NCBI GenBank assembly: GCA_051009015.1
Contig: JBPCWZ010000134.1
Location: forward strand, 1-10,322
From: JAHRAH01 sp051009015
GTDB taxonomy: Bacteria > Pseudomonadota > Gammaproteobacteria > Tethybacterales > Persebacteraceae
Length of the DNA stretch: 10,322 bases
Direction of reading: 5' to 3'
Made by a program: the position numbers and the translations under genes. A model generated the notes under the pieces. It made no database searches. It saw only the letters and a program-made list of their open reading frames with translations, and was not told the origin of the DNA. Positions 1 through 7,604 of the stretch are shown here, piece after piece. Positions within the stretch are counted from its first letter, which is position 1. Every line of letters begins with the position of its first letter.

Positions 1-401
1 CCCGCCGCGCCAAGGGCAAAGCCGATATTAAAATCGGCATCGCTGTCCCTGAACTTTGCCGGTAAAAATGCCCCGGTCAAAACGATGGTTTTGGTTTTTT
101 GCGGCGGTTTGGCAAGTGCCGCGACAATGGCGCGGGCGGTTTGCGCCATTGTGTCCGTGCCGTGTGTGATGACTATCCGCCGCGCCCGGTTTTGGCGGGC
201 GGCATTTGCGATGCGCGTGCGCCCGGCGGCGGTAATGTCCAAACTATCCTTGCGCATGACCGATTTGGGCGGCGCAATATGAAAAACGCGGGCGCGGCGC
301 AGGATGTCTTCGGCGGCGGGCGCGCCGATGCGGTAGTCGCTTTTGGCGTCATAATAGTTTTTGTCTATCGTCCCGCCGCAGCACAAAATGGCAATGCTCA
401 T
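1..401 (-). CDS. Asparaginase-family protein, 5' part (runs off the left edge)
   Basis: The family hydrolyses L-asparagine to aspartate and ammonia. The visible N-terminal part carries both threonine motifs: CCGGTIDK about residues 7-14 (first catalytic Thr) and ITHGTDTM in the middle (second Thr with Asp and, in full enzymes, a Lys). It also has KDSLDIT and, near the cut, LTGAF followed by SDADFNIGFALGAA. From memory this wording fits best the short single-domain asparaginase-like proteins of about 160 residues in proteobacteria, so perhaps only 25 to 30 residues are missing; this is inference. ATG at 401 is preferred over the in-frame ATG at 410 because the family begins a few residues before GGTID and because a -10-like box covers 409-414. 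Neither start has a Shine-Dalgarno site. Transcribed divergently from mfd. Whether it is an active asparaginase cannot be told from this part. Confidence 0.9.
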   Translation of the reverse strand, partial: MSIAILCCGGTIDKNYYDAKSDYRIGAPAAEDILRRARVFHIAPPKSVMRKDSLDITAAGRTRIANAARQNRARRIVITHGTDTMAQTARAIVAALAKPPQKTKTIVLTGAFLPAKFRDSDADFNIGFALGAA

Positions 402-408
402 AGTTGCC

Positions 409-414
409 ATTATC
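409..414 (-). promoter_or_regulatory. Putative extended -10 box of the asparaginase gene
   Basis: On the minus strand this reads GATAAT, preceded by TG one base upstream (positions 417-416), giving an extended -10 form TGCGATAAT. Exactly seven bases separate it from the ATG at 401, so transcription would begin at or within a base or two of the start codon. No good -35 box is seen at 16-18 bases. Prediction from sequence only. Confidence 0.4.
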
Positions 415-417
415 GCA

Positions 418-438
418 CGGCGTTTATGCGGCGTTTAT
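418..438. repeat. 10-bp direct repeat in the divergent promoter region
   Basis: CGGCGTTTAT occurs twice, at 418-427 and 429-438, with an 11-base period, about one helical turn. The pair lies between the two divergent -10-like boxes and the second copy runs into the mfd -10 box. A regulator binding both copies on one face of the DNA could control both genes, but two short copies could also be chance. Confidence 0.4.
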
Positions 439-441
439 AAT
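436..441 (+). promoter_or_regulatory. Putative -10 box of mfd (TATAAT)
   Basis: A perfect TATAAT lies seven bases upstream of the ATG at 449. With the usual 6-8 base distance from -10 to transcription start, the mRNA would begin at or next to the start codon, giving a leaderless or nearly leaderless message. This fits the lack of any Shine-Dalgarno sequence before 449. The -35 region is weak. It also argues against the longer in-frame start at 404, which lies upstream of this box. Confidence 0.45.
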
Positions 442-448
442 TCGCCCG

Positions 449-3400
449 ATGGATAACAACAACCGCGCGCGGGGAATAACCAAGTGCGCCGCGGGTGCGG
501 GAGAATCGCTTGCGCTTGCGGGCAATGCCGCCGATGCTCCCGTGTTGTTTTTGGCAAAAGACGCGGCGCATGCGGCGGCGGTCGCCGATGAGTTGGCTTT
601 TTTTGCCCCCGATATTAATGCGCACTGGCTGCCGGATTGGGATGTTTTGCCGTTTGATACTTTTGCCCCGTCCGCGGAAACCGCAAGCCGCCGCATCGCC
701 GCATTGGCGGCAATGGCGGAGGGCGGCATTACCATCGCCTCCGGCGCGGCGGCTTTGGCATTTTTGCCGCCGCCGCTGTTTGTCGCCGCGCGCGCTTTTG
801 ATTTGCGCGCCGGAGGGCGGGCGGATTTGGCGCAACTGAAAAGCAAACTTGCAAACAGCGGTTATGAAAATGTCGGCAGGGTCGGCGCGCCCGGCGAGTT
901 TGCATCCTGCGGCGGGCAGTTGGATGTTTTTCCGCCCGATGCGAGTTTGCCTTTTCGTCTTGTGATGTTTGACGATGAGATAGAGCAGATAAGGATATTT
1001 GACCCGCGCACGCAAAGGTCGCTGCGGCAGGTGCAAAGGATAAGATTACTTCCGGCAAACGAGTTTGACATGTCCGCCGAAGGAGTGGAGCGTTTTCGCG
1101 CCGAATGCCGCCGCAGGTTTGGCGGCGGGGGGGAGAATATTCGCCCCGGCTCGCCTTCGTTTGCGCCGCTGTTTTTTGAACAACCGGCGACTTTGTTTGA
1201 TTATCTGACGCCGCAACATTTGCTTTTTGTTGATGGCGGCTGCCGCCGCGCCGCCGCCGATTTTCTGGAACAGGCGCGCGAAAGGGAACATACCGCCCGG
1301 GTTTATGAAAACCGCCCGGTGCCGCCGGTGGCGGATTTGTTTTTGAGCGCCGAAGAGTTTGACCGGCGTATTAAGGAGAATAAGGCGGCGGCGTTTTGTC
1401 ATGTGAAGGGCGATAATATGCCGCCGGTTGCGGCGCAGGCGGGCGGCGATAATCCCTATCGTCAGTTGGCAAATGCGGCAAAAGAGGAGACGGCAAAGGG
1501 GCGCAAGGTTGTGGTGGTCATGGGCGGCGAAGGGCAAAAAATCGCGGTTGCCGAATCGCTCGTGCGCGAGAAAATCGCCGTGCGCGTTGTTGATGGTTTT
1601 GCCGAAGTGTTTAATAAGGATAACAACAATGCAAACGGCGGCGGCGTTTTTGTTACTGCGGGCGTATTGCGCGGCGGTTTTGTATCGGCAAAAAAACAAC
1701 TTGCGATTTTTGCCGAAAGCGACATACACGGCGCGCCGCCAAAAACGCGAAGGACGGCGCACACCATCGCCGACTTTGCCGATGCCGATGATATCTCCCC
1801 CGGCGATTTGGTCGTGCATCGCCAGCACGGCATTGGCATCTGCCACGGGCTGAAAGCCAAAACACTCGTCGGCGTCAGCGGCGAGTTTTTGGAATTGGAA
1901 TATGCGGGCGGGCAGCGTTTGTGGCTGCCTGTTGCGCAGATGCATCATCTTTGCCGTCATCACGGCGCGGCGATGCTTTCGGTTTTGGGCGGTGCCGGAT
2001 GGCGGCGGGCGAGAAAGCGCGCCGAGAAAAACGCCCGCGACACCGCCGCGCGGCTTTTGGAAATTAACGCCCGCCGGGAATCGCTCGGCGGCAAATCCAT
2101 CAAGCCGGACGAAGCGATACTGGCGAAGTTTGCCGCGCGCTTTCCCTATCCGGAAACGCCCGACCAGGCACGCGCCATTCGCGAAACGCTGGACGACATG
2201 CGCGCGCCCAAAACAACCGACCGCCTGATAGCCGCCGATGTCGGCTTTGGCAAAACCGAGATAGCCATGCGCGCCGCTTGTGCCTGTGCTTTGTCCGGTG
2301 CGCAAACGGCGGTGCTTGCGCCGACGACTTTGCTTTCCGAACAGCATGCGCGCAACTTTGCCGACCGCTTTGCCGGTTTTCCGGTGGCGGTCGCCGCGCT
2401 GAACCGCCATACCGATGCGCGCGCAAAACGAACACTCCTTCACAAAGTCGCCGAAGGGACGATTGACATTCTCATCGGCACGCATGCGCTTTTGCATTCT
2501 TCGGTTAAATATAAAAATCTGGGGCTGGTTGTCATTGACGAAGAGCATCGTTTTGGCGTCCGCCAAAAAGAGCATTTCAAATCACTGCGCGCCAATGTTG
2601 ATATGTTGTCGCTTTCGGCGACGCCCATTCCGCGCACGATGGCGATGGCGATGGACGGGCTGCGCGATTTGTCAACAATATCAACGCCGCCTGCCGGGCG
2701 TTTGCCGATTCAAACGATGGTTATGCCCTTTTCGCGCGCCGCGGTTGTTGAAGCATGCCAGCGCGAGTTATTGCGCGGCGGGCAGGTTTATTTTGTGCAT
2801 AACGACATCGCCGGTATTAATGAAATGGCGCGGCAGTTGCAAGAGTGGCTGCCGCAGGCGAGCATTGTTATCGCCCACGGGCGGATGGCGGCGGCGGAAA
2901 CCGAAAGCGCGATGCGCCGGTTTTTGCGCCGCGAAGCATCGGTTTTGTTATGCACCGCGATTATAGAAAGCGGCTTGGATATTGTCAATGTCAATACCGT
3001 CATTATCAACCGCGCCGACAAAATGGGCGCGGCGCGCTTGCATCAACTGCGCGGCAGAGTCGGGCGCGGGCAGATGCAGGGGTATGCATATTTTCTCACG
3101 CCGACCGAAGGCGCGGCGACCGAAAGCGGCGAAGAGCGCCTTTTGGCGGTGCAGGAGTGCGCGCAACTCGGCGGCGGCTTTTTGCTTGCCATGCGCGATT
3201 TGGAAATTCGCGGCGCGGGCGAGATACTCGGCGAGCGGCAAAGCGGCGACATCGCGGGCGTTGGCGTTGCAATGTATCAAAAACTTTTGCGCGCCGCCGC
3301 CCGGGAGATAAAAGGCGCGCCGCCGGAACAGGTTGTCGCCGTGGATTTGGGCGCGCCCGCGATACTGCCGCAGGAGTATGCAAACGCGCCCGGCGAAAGA

Positions 3401-3784
3401 ATGCGCTATTACTGGAAACTCGGCAATTGCAATTCGCCAAACGCCGTTGATGACATTGTAGAAGAATGGCGCGACCGCTTTGGCAAACCGCCAATGGCGG
3501 CGCTGGTTTTGGCGGCAAGCCACCGCTTGCGCTTGTTTGCCGAACAATGCGGCGCAAGTGCAATTCGCGCGGCGGCAAGCGGCGAAACGATGATGGATTT
3601 TCCCGCCGACACGCCGCATCGCGATGCCATTTTGCAAAAACTTAAAGACGGGGAATGCCGCCTTGCCAATGACGGCGGGAGTGTCGCATTGCCCGAAGTT
3701 GCCAAAGACAACCCGATGGCGCGCGCCGAACAAGCGCGCAACTTCTTAGAACAAATTTGCCAGGCGCGCCGCCCTGCTTCGTAG
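449..3784 (+). CDS. mfd: Transcription-repair coupling factor Mfd
   Basis: Mfd is an ATP-driven DNA translocase that removes RNA polymerase stalled at DNA damage and recruits UvrA for nucleotide excision repair. The 1,111-residue product is close to the usual length of about 1,150. In order it shows: an N-terminal UvrB-like region (with LPDWDVLPFDTFAPS near the start); a CarD-like RNA-polymerase-interaction domain from about residue 447 (DISPGDLVVHRQHGIG); helicase motif I DVGFGKT at 597-603; the DEEH box at 697-700; motif III SATPIPRT at 723-730; motif VI RGRVGRG at 868-874; and a C-terminal regulatory domain. All key residues look intact. ATG 449 was chosen because family proteins start shortly before the ESLALAG-type segment and a TATAAT sits at 436-441. 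It is a single gene, with its 3' end overlapping the convergent monooxygenase gene by 39 bases. Confidence 0.97.
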   Translation: MDNNNRARGITKCAAGAGESLALAGNAADAPVLFLAKDAAHAAAVADELAFFAPDINAHWLPDWDVLPFDTFAPSAETASRRIAALAAMAEGGITIASGAAALAFLPPPLFVAARAFDLRAGGRADLAQLKSKLANSGYENVGRVGAPGEFASCGGQLDVFPPDASLPFRLVMFDDEIEQIRIFDPRTQRSLRQVQRIRLLPANEFDMSAEGVERFRAECRRRFGGGGENIRPGSPSFAPLFFEQPATLFDYLTPQHLLFVDGGCRRAAADFLEQAREREHTARVYENRPVPPVADLFLSAEEFDRRIKENKAAAFCHVKGDNMPPVAAQAGGDNPYRQLANAAKEETAKGRKVVVVMGGEGQKIAVAESLVREKIAVRVVDGFAEVFNKDNNNANGGGVFVTAGVLRGGFVSAKKQLAIFAESDIHGAPPKTRRTAHTIADFADADDISPGDLVVHRQHGIGICHGLKAKTLVGVSGEFLELEYAGGQRLWLPVAQMHHLCRHHGAAMLSVLGGAGWRRARKRAEKNARDTAARLLEINARRESLGGKSIKPDEAILAKFAARFPYPETPDQARAIRETLDDMRAPKTTDRLIAADVGFGKTEIAMRAACACALSGAQTAVLAPTTLLSEQHARNFADRFAGFPVAVAALNRHTDARAKRTLLHKVAEGTIDILIGTHALLHSSVKYKNLGLVVIDEEHRFGVRQKEHFKSLRANVDMLSLSATPIPRTMAMAMDGLRDLSTISTPPAGRLPIQTMVMPFSRAAVVEACQRELLRGGQVYFVHNDIAGINEMARQLQEWLPQASIVIAHGRMAAAETESAMRRFLRREASVLLCTAIIESGLDIVNVNTVIINRADKMGAARLHQLRGRVGRGQMQGYAYFLTPTEGAATESGEERLLAVQECAQLGGGFLLAMRDLEIRGAGEILGERQSGDIAGVGVAMYQKLLRAAAREIKGAPPEQVVAVDLGAPAILPQEYANAPGERMRYYWKLGNCNSPNAVDDIVEEWRDRFGKPPMAALVLAASHRLRLFAEQCGASAIRAAASGETMMDFPADTPHRDAILQKLKDGECRLANDGGSVALPEVAKDNPMARAEQARNFLEQICQARRPAS

Positions 3785-4849
3785 AAACGGCGAGCGTGCG
3801 GCGGCAAAAAGGGCGGCTTGCGCAACAATGCCATAACACAGGGAGCGGGTAATACCATGCCAAACATCGGCGCGCTTTTGGCTGCGGCGCAAATAGGGAG
3901 ATAAATCCGCCGTATCTTTTATGTCCGCCAATTGCGCGGCATCGGCAAAGCCCAAATTTAACCCCTGCCCGGCAAGGGGGTGAATGGTTGCGGCGCTGTC
4001 GCCGACAAAAACAACATTCGGCAAAGCGCGCACCGCGCGGCGGCTGGCGACAAGCGGATATGCCGCCGTTTTGTTTGCGGCGGTGATTTTTATGCCGGTG
4101 CGTTTTGTTGCTTCGGCGGCAAGATTACCGGCGGCGGCGATGGCTTGTGCTTTGTCGTTTGGCAAAGACCAGATGAGCGAAAAGATGCCGCCAACTGACG
4201 AAGACGATGAAAGCGGCAAAAGCGCCAGAGTGTCAAAATCGTCAAACCACTGCGCGGCGCAATCGTTGTCCATTTCGGCATTGACCGTTGCCGTCAATGC
4301 CGTTTGTTGAAAACAATGGCGGGCGGAATGAACGCCGAGCAAGCGGGCAAGGGGAGAGTTTGCCCCGTCGGCAACCGCCAAAAAACGACCGCGATAACTT
4401 TTGGACTCTCCTTTATTCCCCGATTTTTTTTCTTTGCCCGCCGTGAGAATAATGCCGTTGTCATCCCAATGGCATTGCTGCCATGGGTTATCTTCAATGA
4501 CCTGCGCGGTTTTTTTCACCGCTTTTTGCAAAGCATGCATTAAATCCTCCTCCCTTGCGATGGCGCACAGGCGCGGCAAACCGGCATCGGCGGCGCTTAT
4601 CCGCGCCGCCGGTTTTTTGTCATTGCCGGTATGCAGATGAAAAAAACGCACTTCGCAAACCGGCGGCATTGCATCCAAAGACGCCAAAAAACGCGCCGAG
4701 TTTTCGTTTAGCGCATAATGCCGCTCGCGCGCCGCTTGCGGTTTTGGGCGGATTAATAAAACTTCCCCGTTGTGATTTTTGCCGCGCGCCGCCGCCAAAG
4801 CCAAAGCGACCGGTCCGCCGCCGACAACAAGCCAACCGCCATCGGTCAT
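3746..4849 (-). CDS. UbiH/UbiF/Coq6-family FAD-dependent monooxygenase
   Basis: Family members hydroxylate the ring of ubiquinone precursors with FAD, NAD(P)H and O2. The 367-residue product, a little shorter than the usual 390-405, has the N-terminal dinucleotide fold (WLVVGGGPVALALA, residues 6-19), the middle DG motif (AVADGANSPL, DG at 161-162) and the C-terminal GD motif followed by the family signature (GDSAATIHPLAGQGLNLG, 283-300). Two oddities: the sixth position of GxGxxG is Ala15, and the residue ending the second strand, normally acidic and binding the FAD ribose, appears to be Arg34 (LLIRP). ATG 4849 is preceded by AGGG at a good distance (eight bases), whereas the frame open to 5011 runs back over the puuB-like gene. 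It is last in the minus-strand operon, 34 bases after that gene. Which ring position it acts on, or whether it acts on quinones at all, cannot be told. Confidence 0.9.
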   Translation of the reverse strand: MTDGGWLVVGGGPVALALAAARGKNHNGEVLLIRPKPQAARERHYALNENSARFLASLDAMPPVCEVRFFHLHTGNDKKPAARISAADAGLPRLCAIAREEDLMHALQKAVKKTAQVIEDNPWQQCHWDDNGIILTAGKEKKSGNKGESKSYRGRFLAVADGANSPLARLLGVHSARHCFQQTALTATVNAEMDNDCAAQWFDDFDTLALLPLSSSSSVGGIFSLIWSLPNDKAQAIAAAGNLAAEATKRTGIKITAANKTAAYPLVASRRAVRALPNVVFVGDSAATIHPLAGQGLNLGFADAAQLADIKDTADLSPYLRRSQKRADVWHGITRSLCYGIVAQAALFAAARSPFLRSRAARLANLF

Positions 4850-4887
4850 TAACTTAACCCTGTTAACCGCATTATTAGGAATGTCAA
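4850..4887 (-). promoter_or_regulatory. Leader of the UbiH-family gene: ribosome site and possible weak promoter
   Basis: On the minus strand an AGGG lies eight bases before the ATG and is the likely ribosome binding site. A perfect TTGACA (4887-4882) overlaps the stop codon of the upstream gene, but only poor -10 candidates (TTAACA or TAACAG) follow at 15-16 bases, so an internal promoter is doubtful. The plus strand carries three TTAAC units at 4849-4853, 4854-4858 and 4863-4867, the last within the palindrome GTTAAC. Confidence 0.35.
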
Positions 4888-6161
4888 AACAAATCGCGCA
4901 GGCGAAAATAAGCCATCGCCGCCGCCAGCATCGGCGCGCGCAAAAACCGCCCGCCGGTAAAACGCCGATGACGCACGCGGGAGAAAACATCAAACACTTC
5001 GGCATCGCCAATCATCGCCCGCGCTGCCATCGCGCCGCAAAAACCCGAAAGCGCAACGCCATGCCCCGAAAACCCCTGCGCATAATACCAATCGCCGCGC
5101 CGCCCGATATCGGGAAAGCGGCTTGCGGTAATCGCCACCGAACCTCCCCAAAAATAATCCAACTCTTCATCCGCCATTTGCGGGAAAACATGGCAAATGC
5201 GGCGGCGCAAAGATGCGCGCAAGCCCGCCGTCTCCGCGCCCAGATTAATATAACTGACCCTGCCGCCAAAAAGCAGCCGCCAATCGGCGGTAATGCGGTA
5301 GTAATCCAGCACAAAGCGCATATCGCAAACCGATGCGCCGTTTGCTATCAACTGCCGCGCCCGCTTCTCTCCCAGCGGGCGGGTTGCGCCGATGTAAGAA
5401 CCGACCGGCATAATGCGCGCTCTTAATGGCGGGATAAACTCGCCCTGATACGCATTGCCGGCAAGCATTCCCTGAGTGCACACTACCGCGCCCGAAGGAG
5501 TGTTAATAAACAACTTCCCATCGCGCTTTTTATAGTTTATCGCCAGCGAATGCTCGTATATTTCCGCGCCCGCATCTTTCGCCGCTTGCGCCAGGCCGAG
5601 CAGGTATTTTAGCGGATGCAGATGCCCGCTGTTTTTGTCGTATATCGCGCCGTGATAGCGGCGGCTGGCGATAATCGCCCGGGTGTCGGCGGCGTCAAGC
5701 AAATCCGTCTCGCAGCCGAAACTTTGCAGGCGCGAGTGATAATCGGCAAGTTGCCGGTATTGCCGCTCTTTGACCGCCGCAAGCATATAGCCCTGATGCA
5801 AATCGCAATGGATGGAATGCTCGCGAACGCGCTCGCGCAACATATCTATCGCGGCAAGCGAAAAGCCGAATAAGGTTTTTTCATCAACGCCGGACATTTT
5901 GGCAACCGGCGCCAGATTGTCGGTTGAAAACCCGTGCAAAAACTGCCCGCCGTTTCTGCCCGATGCCCCCCAGCCGACGGTTGCGCCTTCCAGAACGACA
6001 ACTTTTCGCCCGCGCCGGGCAAGTTCCAAAGCGCACGACAAGCCGGTATAACCGCCGCCGACAATGCACACATCGGCGCGGACTTCTCCGGCAAGCGGCG
6101 GCGAAACGGCGGGGCGCTGTGCGCTTGCTTCGTAATAGGAGCGGGGCGGTTGTGTTGTCAT
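4884..6161 (-). CDS. puuB: PuuB-like FAD-dependent oxidase (gamma-glutamylputrescine oxidoreductase family)
   Basis: PuuB oxidises gamma-glutamylputrescine to the aldehyde, reducing O2 to H2O2, in the Puu putrescine pathway. The 425-residue product matches the family in length (E. coli PuuB is 426) and in order of motifs, from memory: SYYEAS near the N-terminus, the FAD-binding strand-turn-helix CIVGGGYTGLS (GGGYTG at 35-40) with Glu58 at the end of the second strand, GASGRNGGQ (65-73), SGHLHPL (178-184), LDYYRITADWRLLFGG (285-300) and GFSGHGVA (363-370). ATG 6161 overlaps the TGA of rnfG as ATGA, pointing to translational coupling; the in-frame ATG at 6206 would lie deep inside rnfG and add 15 unlike residues. 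No other puu gene is in the window, so the true substrate may be another amine or amino acid; many such homologues act outside the Puu pathway. Confidence 0.88.
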   Translation of the reverse strand: MTTQPPRSYYEASAQRPAVSPPLAGEVRADVCIVGGGYTGLSCALELARRGRKVVVLEGATVGWGASGRNGGQFLHGFSTDNLAPVAKMSGVDEKTLFGFSLAAIDMLRERVREHSIHCDLHQGYMLAAVKERQYRQLADYHSRLQSFGCETDLLDAADTRAIIASRRYHGAIYDKNSGHLHPLKYLLGLAQAAKDAGAEIYEHSLAINYKKRDGKLFINTPSGAVVCTQGMLAGNAYQGEFIPPLRARIMPVGSYIGATRPLGEKRARQLIANGASVCDMRFVLDYYRITADWRLLFGGRVSYINLGAETAGLRASLRRRICHVFPQMADEELDYFWGGSVAITASRFPDIGRRGDWYYAQGFSGHGVALSGFCGAMAARAMIGDAEVFDVFSRVRHRRFTGGRFLRAPMLAAAMAYFRLRDLF

Positions 6162-6694
6162 CTTTCGCTGTTGCTTTGTGCGCAAGGGCGCATCTGCTCC
6201 CGCCATTTTAATACATCGGCAAGCGCCATCGTCATCGCCGCGGAAGTGATTGTCGCCCCGGCGATGCCGTCAATTGATTGTTTGCCGCCTTCGGGAGTGT
6301 TCAGAAAATCGGCAATGCCCGGCGTTTCCCGATGGCGGATAATGCGAATGCCGCCGGTATCATCGCCGATAAAAGATATGACAAACTCAATATCGCCGCC
6401 ATAGCCCTTTTTTGCCGCGCCGCGAATGACAACTGCATCCGCGCTTATGCAGGCGATTGCGATAATGCGCGCCGTTGGCAAATCTTCCGGACGGGGAGTA
6501 AAAACCGGGGGAGGATAATGCGTCCCTGCCGTCAAAGTTTCGCGCGCCAACTTCACAACATATTCTTCGCGCGCGCTTGTTATCGTATCGCCGAACATCG
6601 TCCAAAGCATAATAACAAAAAGCGCGCCGCCGGACAATGCGGCGGAAAAAAATATACCGGCGCGCAGTGCGGAACGCATTGCGGAATTAATCAT
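6158..6694 (-). CDS. rnfG: RnfG-like FMN-binding electron-transport protein
   Basis: RnfG is the membrane-anchored subunit of the Rnf ion-translocating ferredoxin:NAD+ oxidoreductase (Rsx in E. coli) and carries FMN covalently bound to a threonine by ApbE. The 178-residue product has one membrane segment (about 13-34) followed by an extracytoplasmic domain with the family landmarks GYGGDIEFVISF (98-109), HRETPGIAD (121-129) and the flavinylation motif DGIAGATITS (142-151), in which the usual Ser/Thr before GAT is Ala145; Thr148 is the likely FMN site by alignment. ATG 6694 lies inside the end of rnfD (8-base overlap ATGATTAA) and was chosen over an in-frame ATG at 6730; a later ATG at 6679 is possible. 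No clear Shine-Dalgarno site, as expected for a coupled gene. No rnfE follows it, unlike in rnfABCDGE operons. Confidence 0.9.
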   Translation of the reverse strand: MINSAMRSALRAGIFFSAALSGGALFVIMLWTMFGDTITSAREEYVVKLARETLTAGTHYPPPVFTPRPEDLPTARIIAIACISADAVVIRGAAKKGYGGDIEFVISFIGDDTGGIRIIRHRETPGIADFLNTPEGGKQSIDGIAGATITSAAMTMALADVLKWREQMRPCAQSNSER

Positions 6695-7583
6695 GGCGCG
6701 CGCCGCCAAACATGCCGCAAACTTTGTCAAACAAAGGCGCGGTCATATTTGCGGCGAGAATGGCGAATGCTATGCCATCGGCATGCGCGCCCGCTTGTCG
6801 CAGCCACAACGCCAGCGCACCGGCAAAAAAAGCATACAACAAACGCCCGCTTTTGCTTGCGGCGGCTGTCGCCGGGTCGGTAATGACAAAAAACATCGCA
6901 AAAGCCAAACCGCCGTGCAGTAATATCGTCATATCGTCATAAACCGCCGCAACAACCGCCGCGCCAAAGGCAAAACCCGCGCTCAGCCGCCAATCGGCAA
7001 TGCGCAGTATTAATAAAACCGCGCCGCCGACAATGCATGCGACCGGCGGCAATAGCGAAAGTTGCCTGTCAACAATGCCTTCGGGCAGGCGCGCGGCGAT
7101 GAGGGGAGTCGGCGAAGAGACGGCATCAACCGCGCCAAAGATGGCATCAAAAGTTTGCCCCGCCGATGCATCGCCGTGCCAGTTGTCAAAATATAACGGG
7201 AAAGAAACAAAAGCCAAAGCATAACCCGCCATCGCCGGATTGAAAACATTGTTGCCGAGCCCGCCGTAGCAGTGCTTTGCCAATGTCATCGCGCAAAACG
7301 CCGCAAACACCGCAACAAACCACGGCGACAAAGGCGGCAAGGCGATGGCGATAATTATTCCCGCAACTATCGCGCTGCCGTCTTTTGCTTCCGACAGCGG
7401 TTTTTTTCGCAAATACAAGCACAACAACTCGGCGGCAACCGCCGCCGCCATCGCAACTGCAACCTGCAGCAAAACGCCGATGCCATAAACCCATGTTGCC
7501 GCGGCAACTGCCGGGGTCATTGTCAGGGTGGTTATGCGCATGATGGCGGCGGTTGTTTGCCTTTTGCCGCCGGTTTGTTTCAT
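6687..7583 (-). CDS. rnfD: RnfD-like membrane flavoprotein (NqrB/RnfD family)
   Basis: RnfD is an integral membrane subunit of Rnf with covalently bound FMN and is part of the electron and ion path. The 298-residue product is hydrophobic with many membrane helices and contains the family blocks LRKKPLSEAKDGSA (58-71), AKHCYGGLGNNVFNPAMAGY (102-121), SSPTPL (156-161) and ITDPATA (234-240). It is shorter than E. coli RnfD (about 350), mainly between the NPAM block and the TDP block. The threonine expected to carry FMN is Thr159 in SSPTPL, where relatives have S-x-A-T-P-L; the Pro before it is unusual. The start at 7583 has AAGG only two bases upstream, so an internal start at 7541 cannot be excluded. 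It lies 21 bases after the DmsC-type gene and overlaps rnfG. Confidence 0.92.
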   Translation of the reverse strand: MKQTGGKRQTTAAIMRITTLTMTPAVAAATWVYGIGVLLQVAVAMAAAVAAELLCLYLRKKPLSEAKDGSAIVAGIIIAIALPPLSPWFVAVFAAFCAMTLAKHCYGGLGNNVFNPAMAGYALAFVSFPLYFDNWHGDASAGQTFDAIFGAVDAVSSPTPLIAARLPEGIVDRQLSLLPPVACIVGGAVLLILRIADWRLSAGFAFGAAVVAAVYDDMTILLHGGLAFAMFFVITDPATAAASKSGRLLYAFFAGALALWLRQAGAHADGIAFAILAANMTAPLFDKVCGMFGGARHD

Positions 7584-7604
7584 CGCCTTTTTGTCATCTT
7601 GTTG

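Noticed and set aside
404..448. Longer mfd reading frame beginning at 404
   Set aside because: The extra 15 residues are unlike other Mfd N-termini, and a perfect TATAAT at 436-441 would lie inside the coding part, so ATG 449 is more likely.
1046..2575. Long open frame (509 codons) on the minus strand
   Set aside because: It lies wholly opposite mfd, whose helicase motifs and CarD-like domain are intact; its Arg/Ala-rich product has no recognisable motif. GC-rich codon bias keeps the antisense frame open.
4882..4887. TTGACA as a -35 box for a separate promoter of the UbiH-family gene
   Set aside because: No acceptable -10 box follows at 16-18 bases, and the hexamer overlaps the stop codon of the preceding gene; kept only as a weak possibility in the leader entry.
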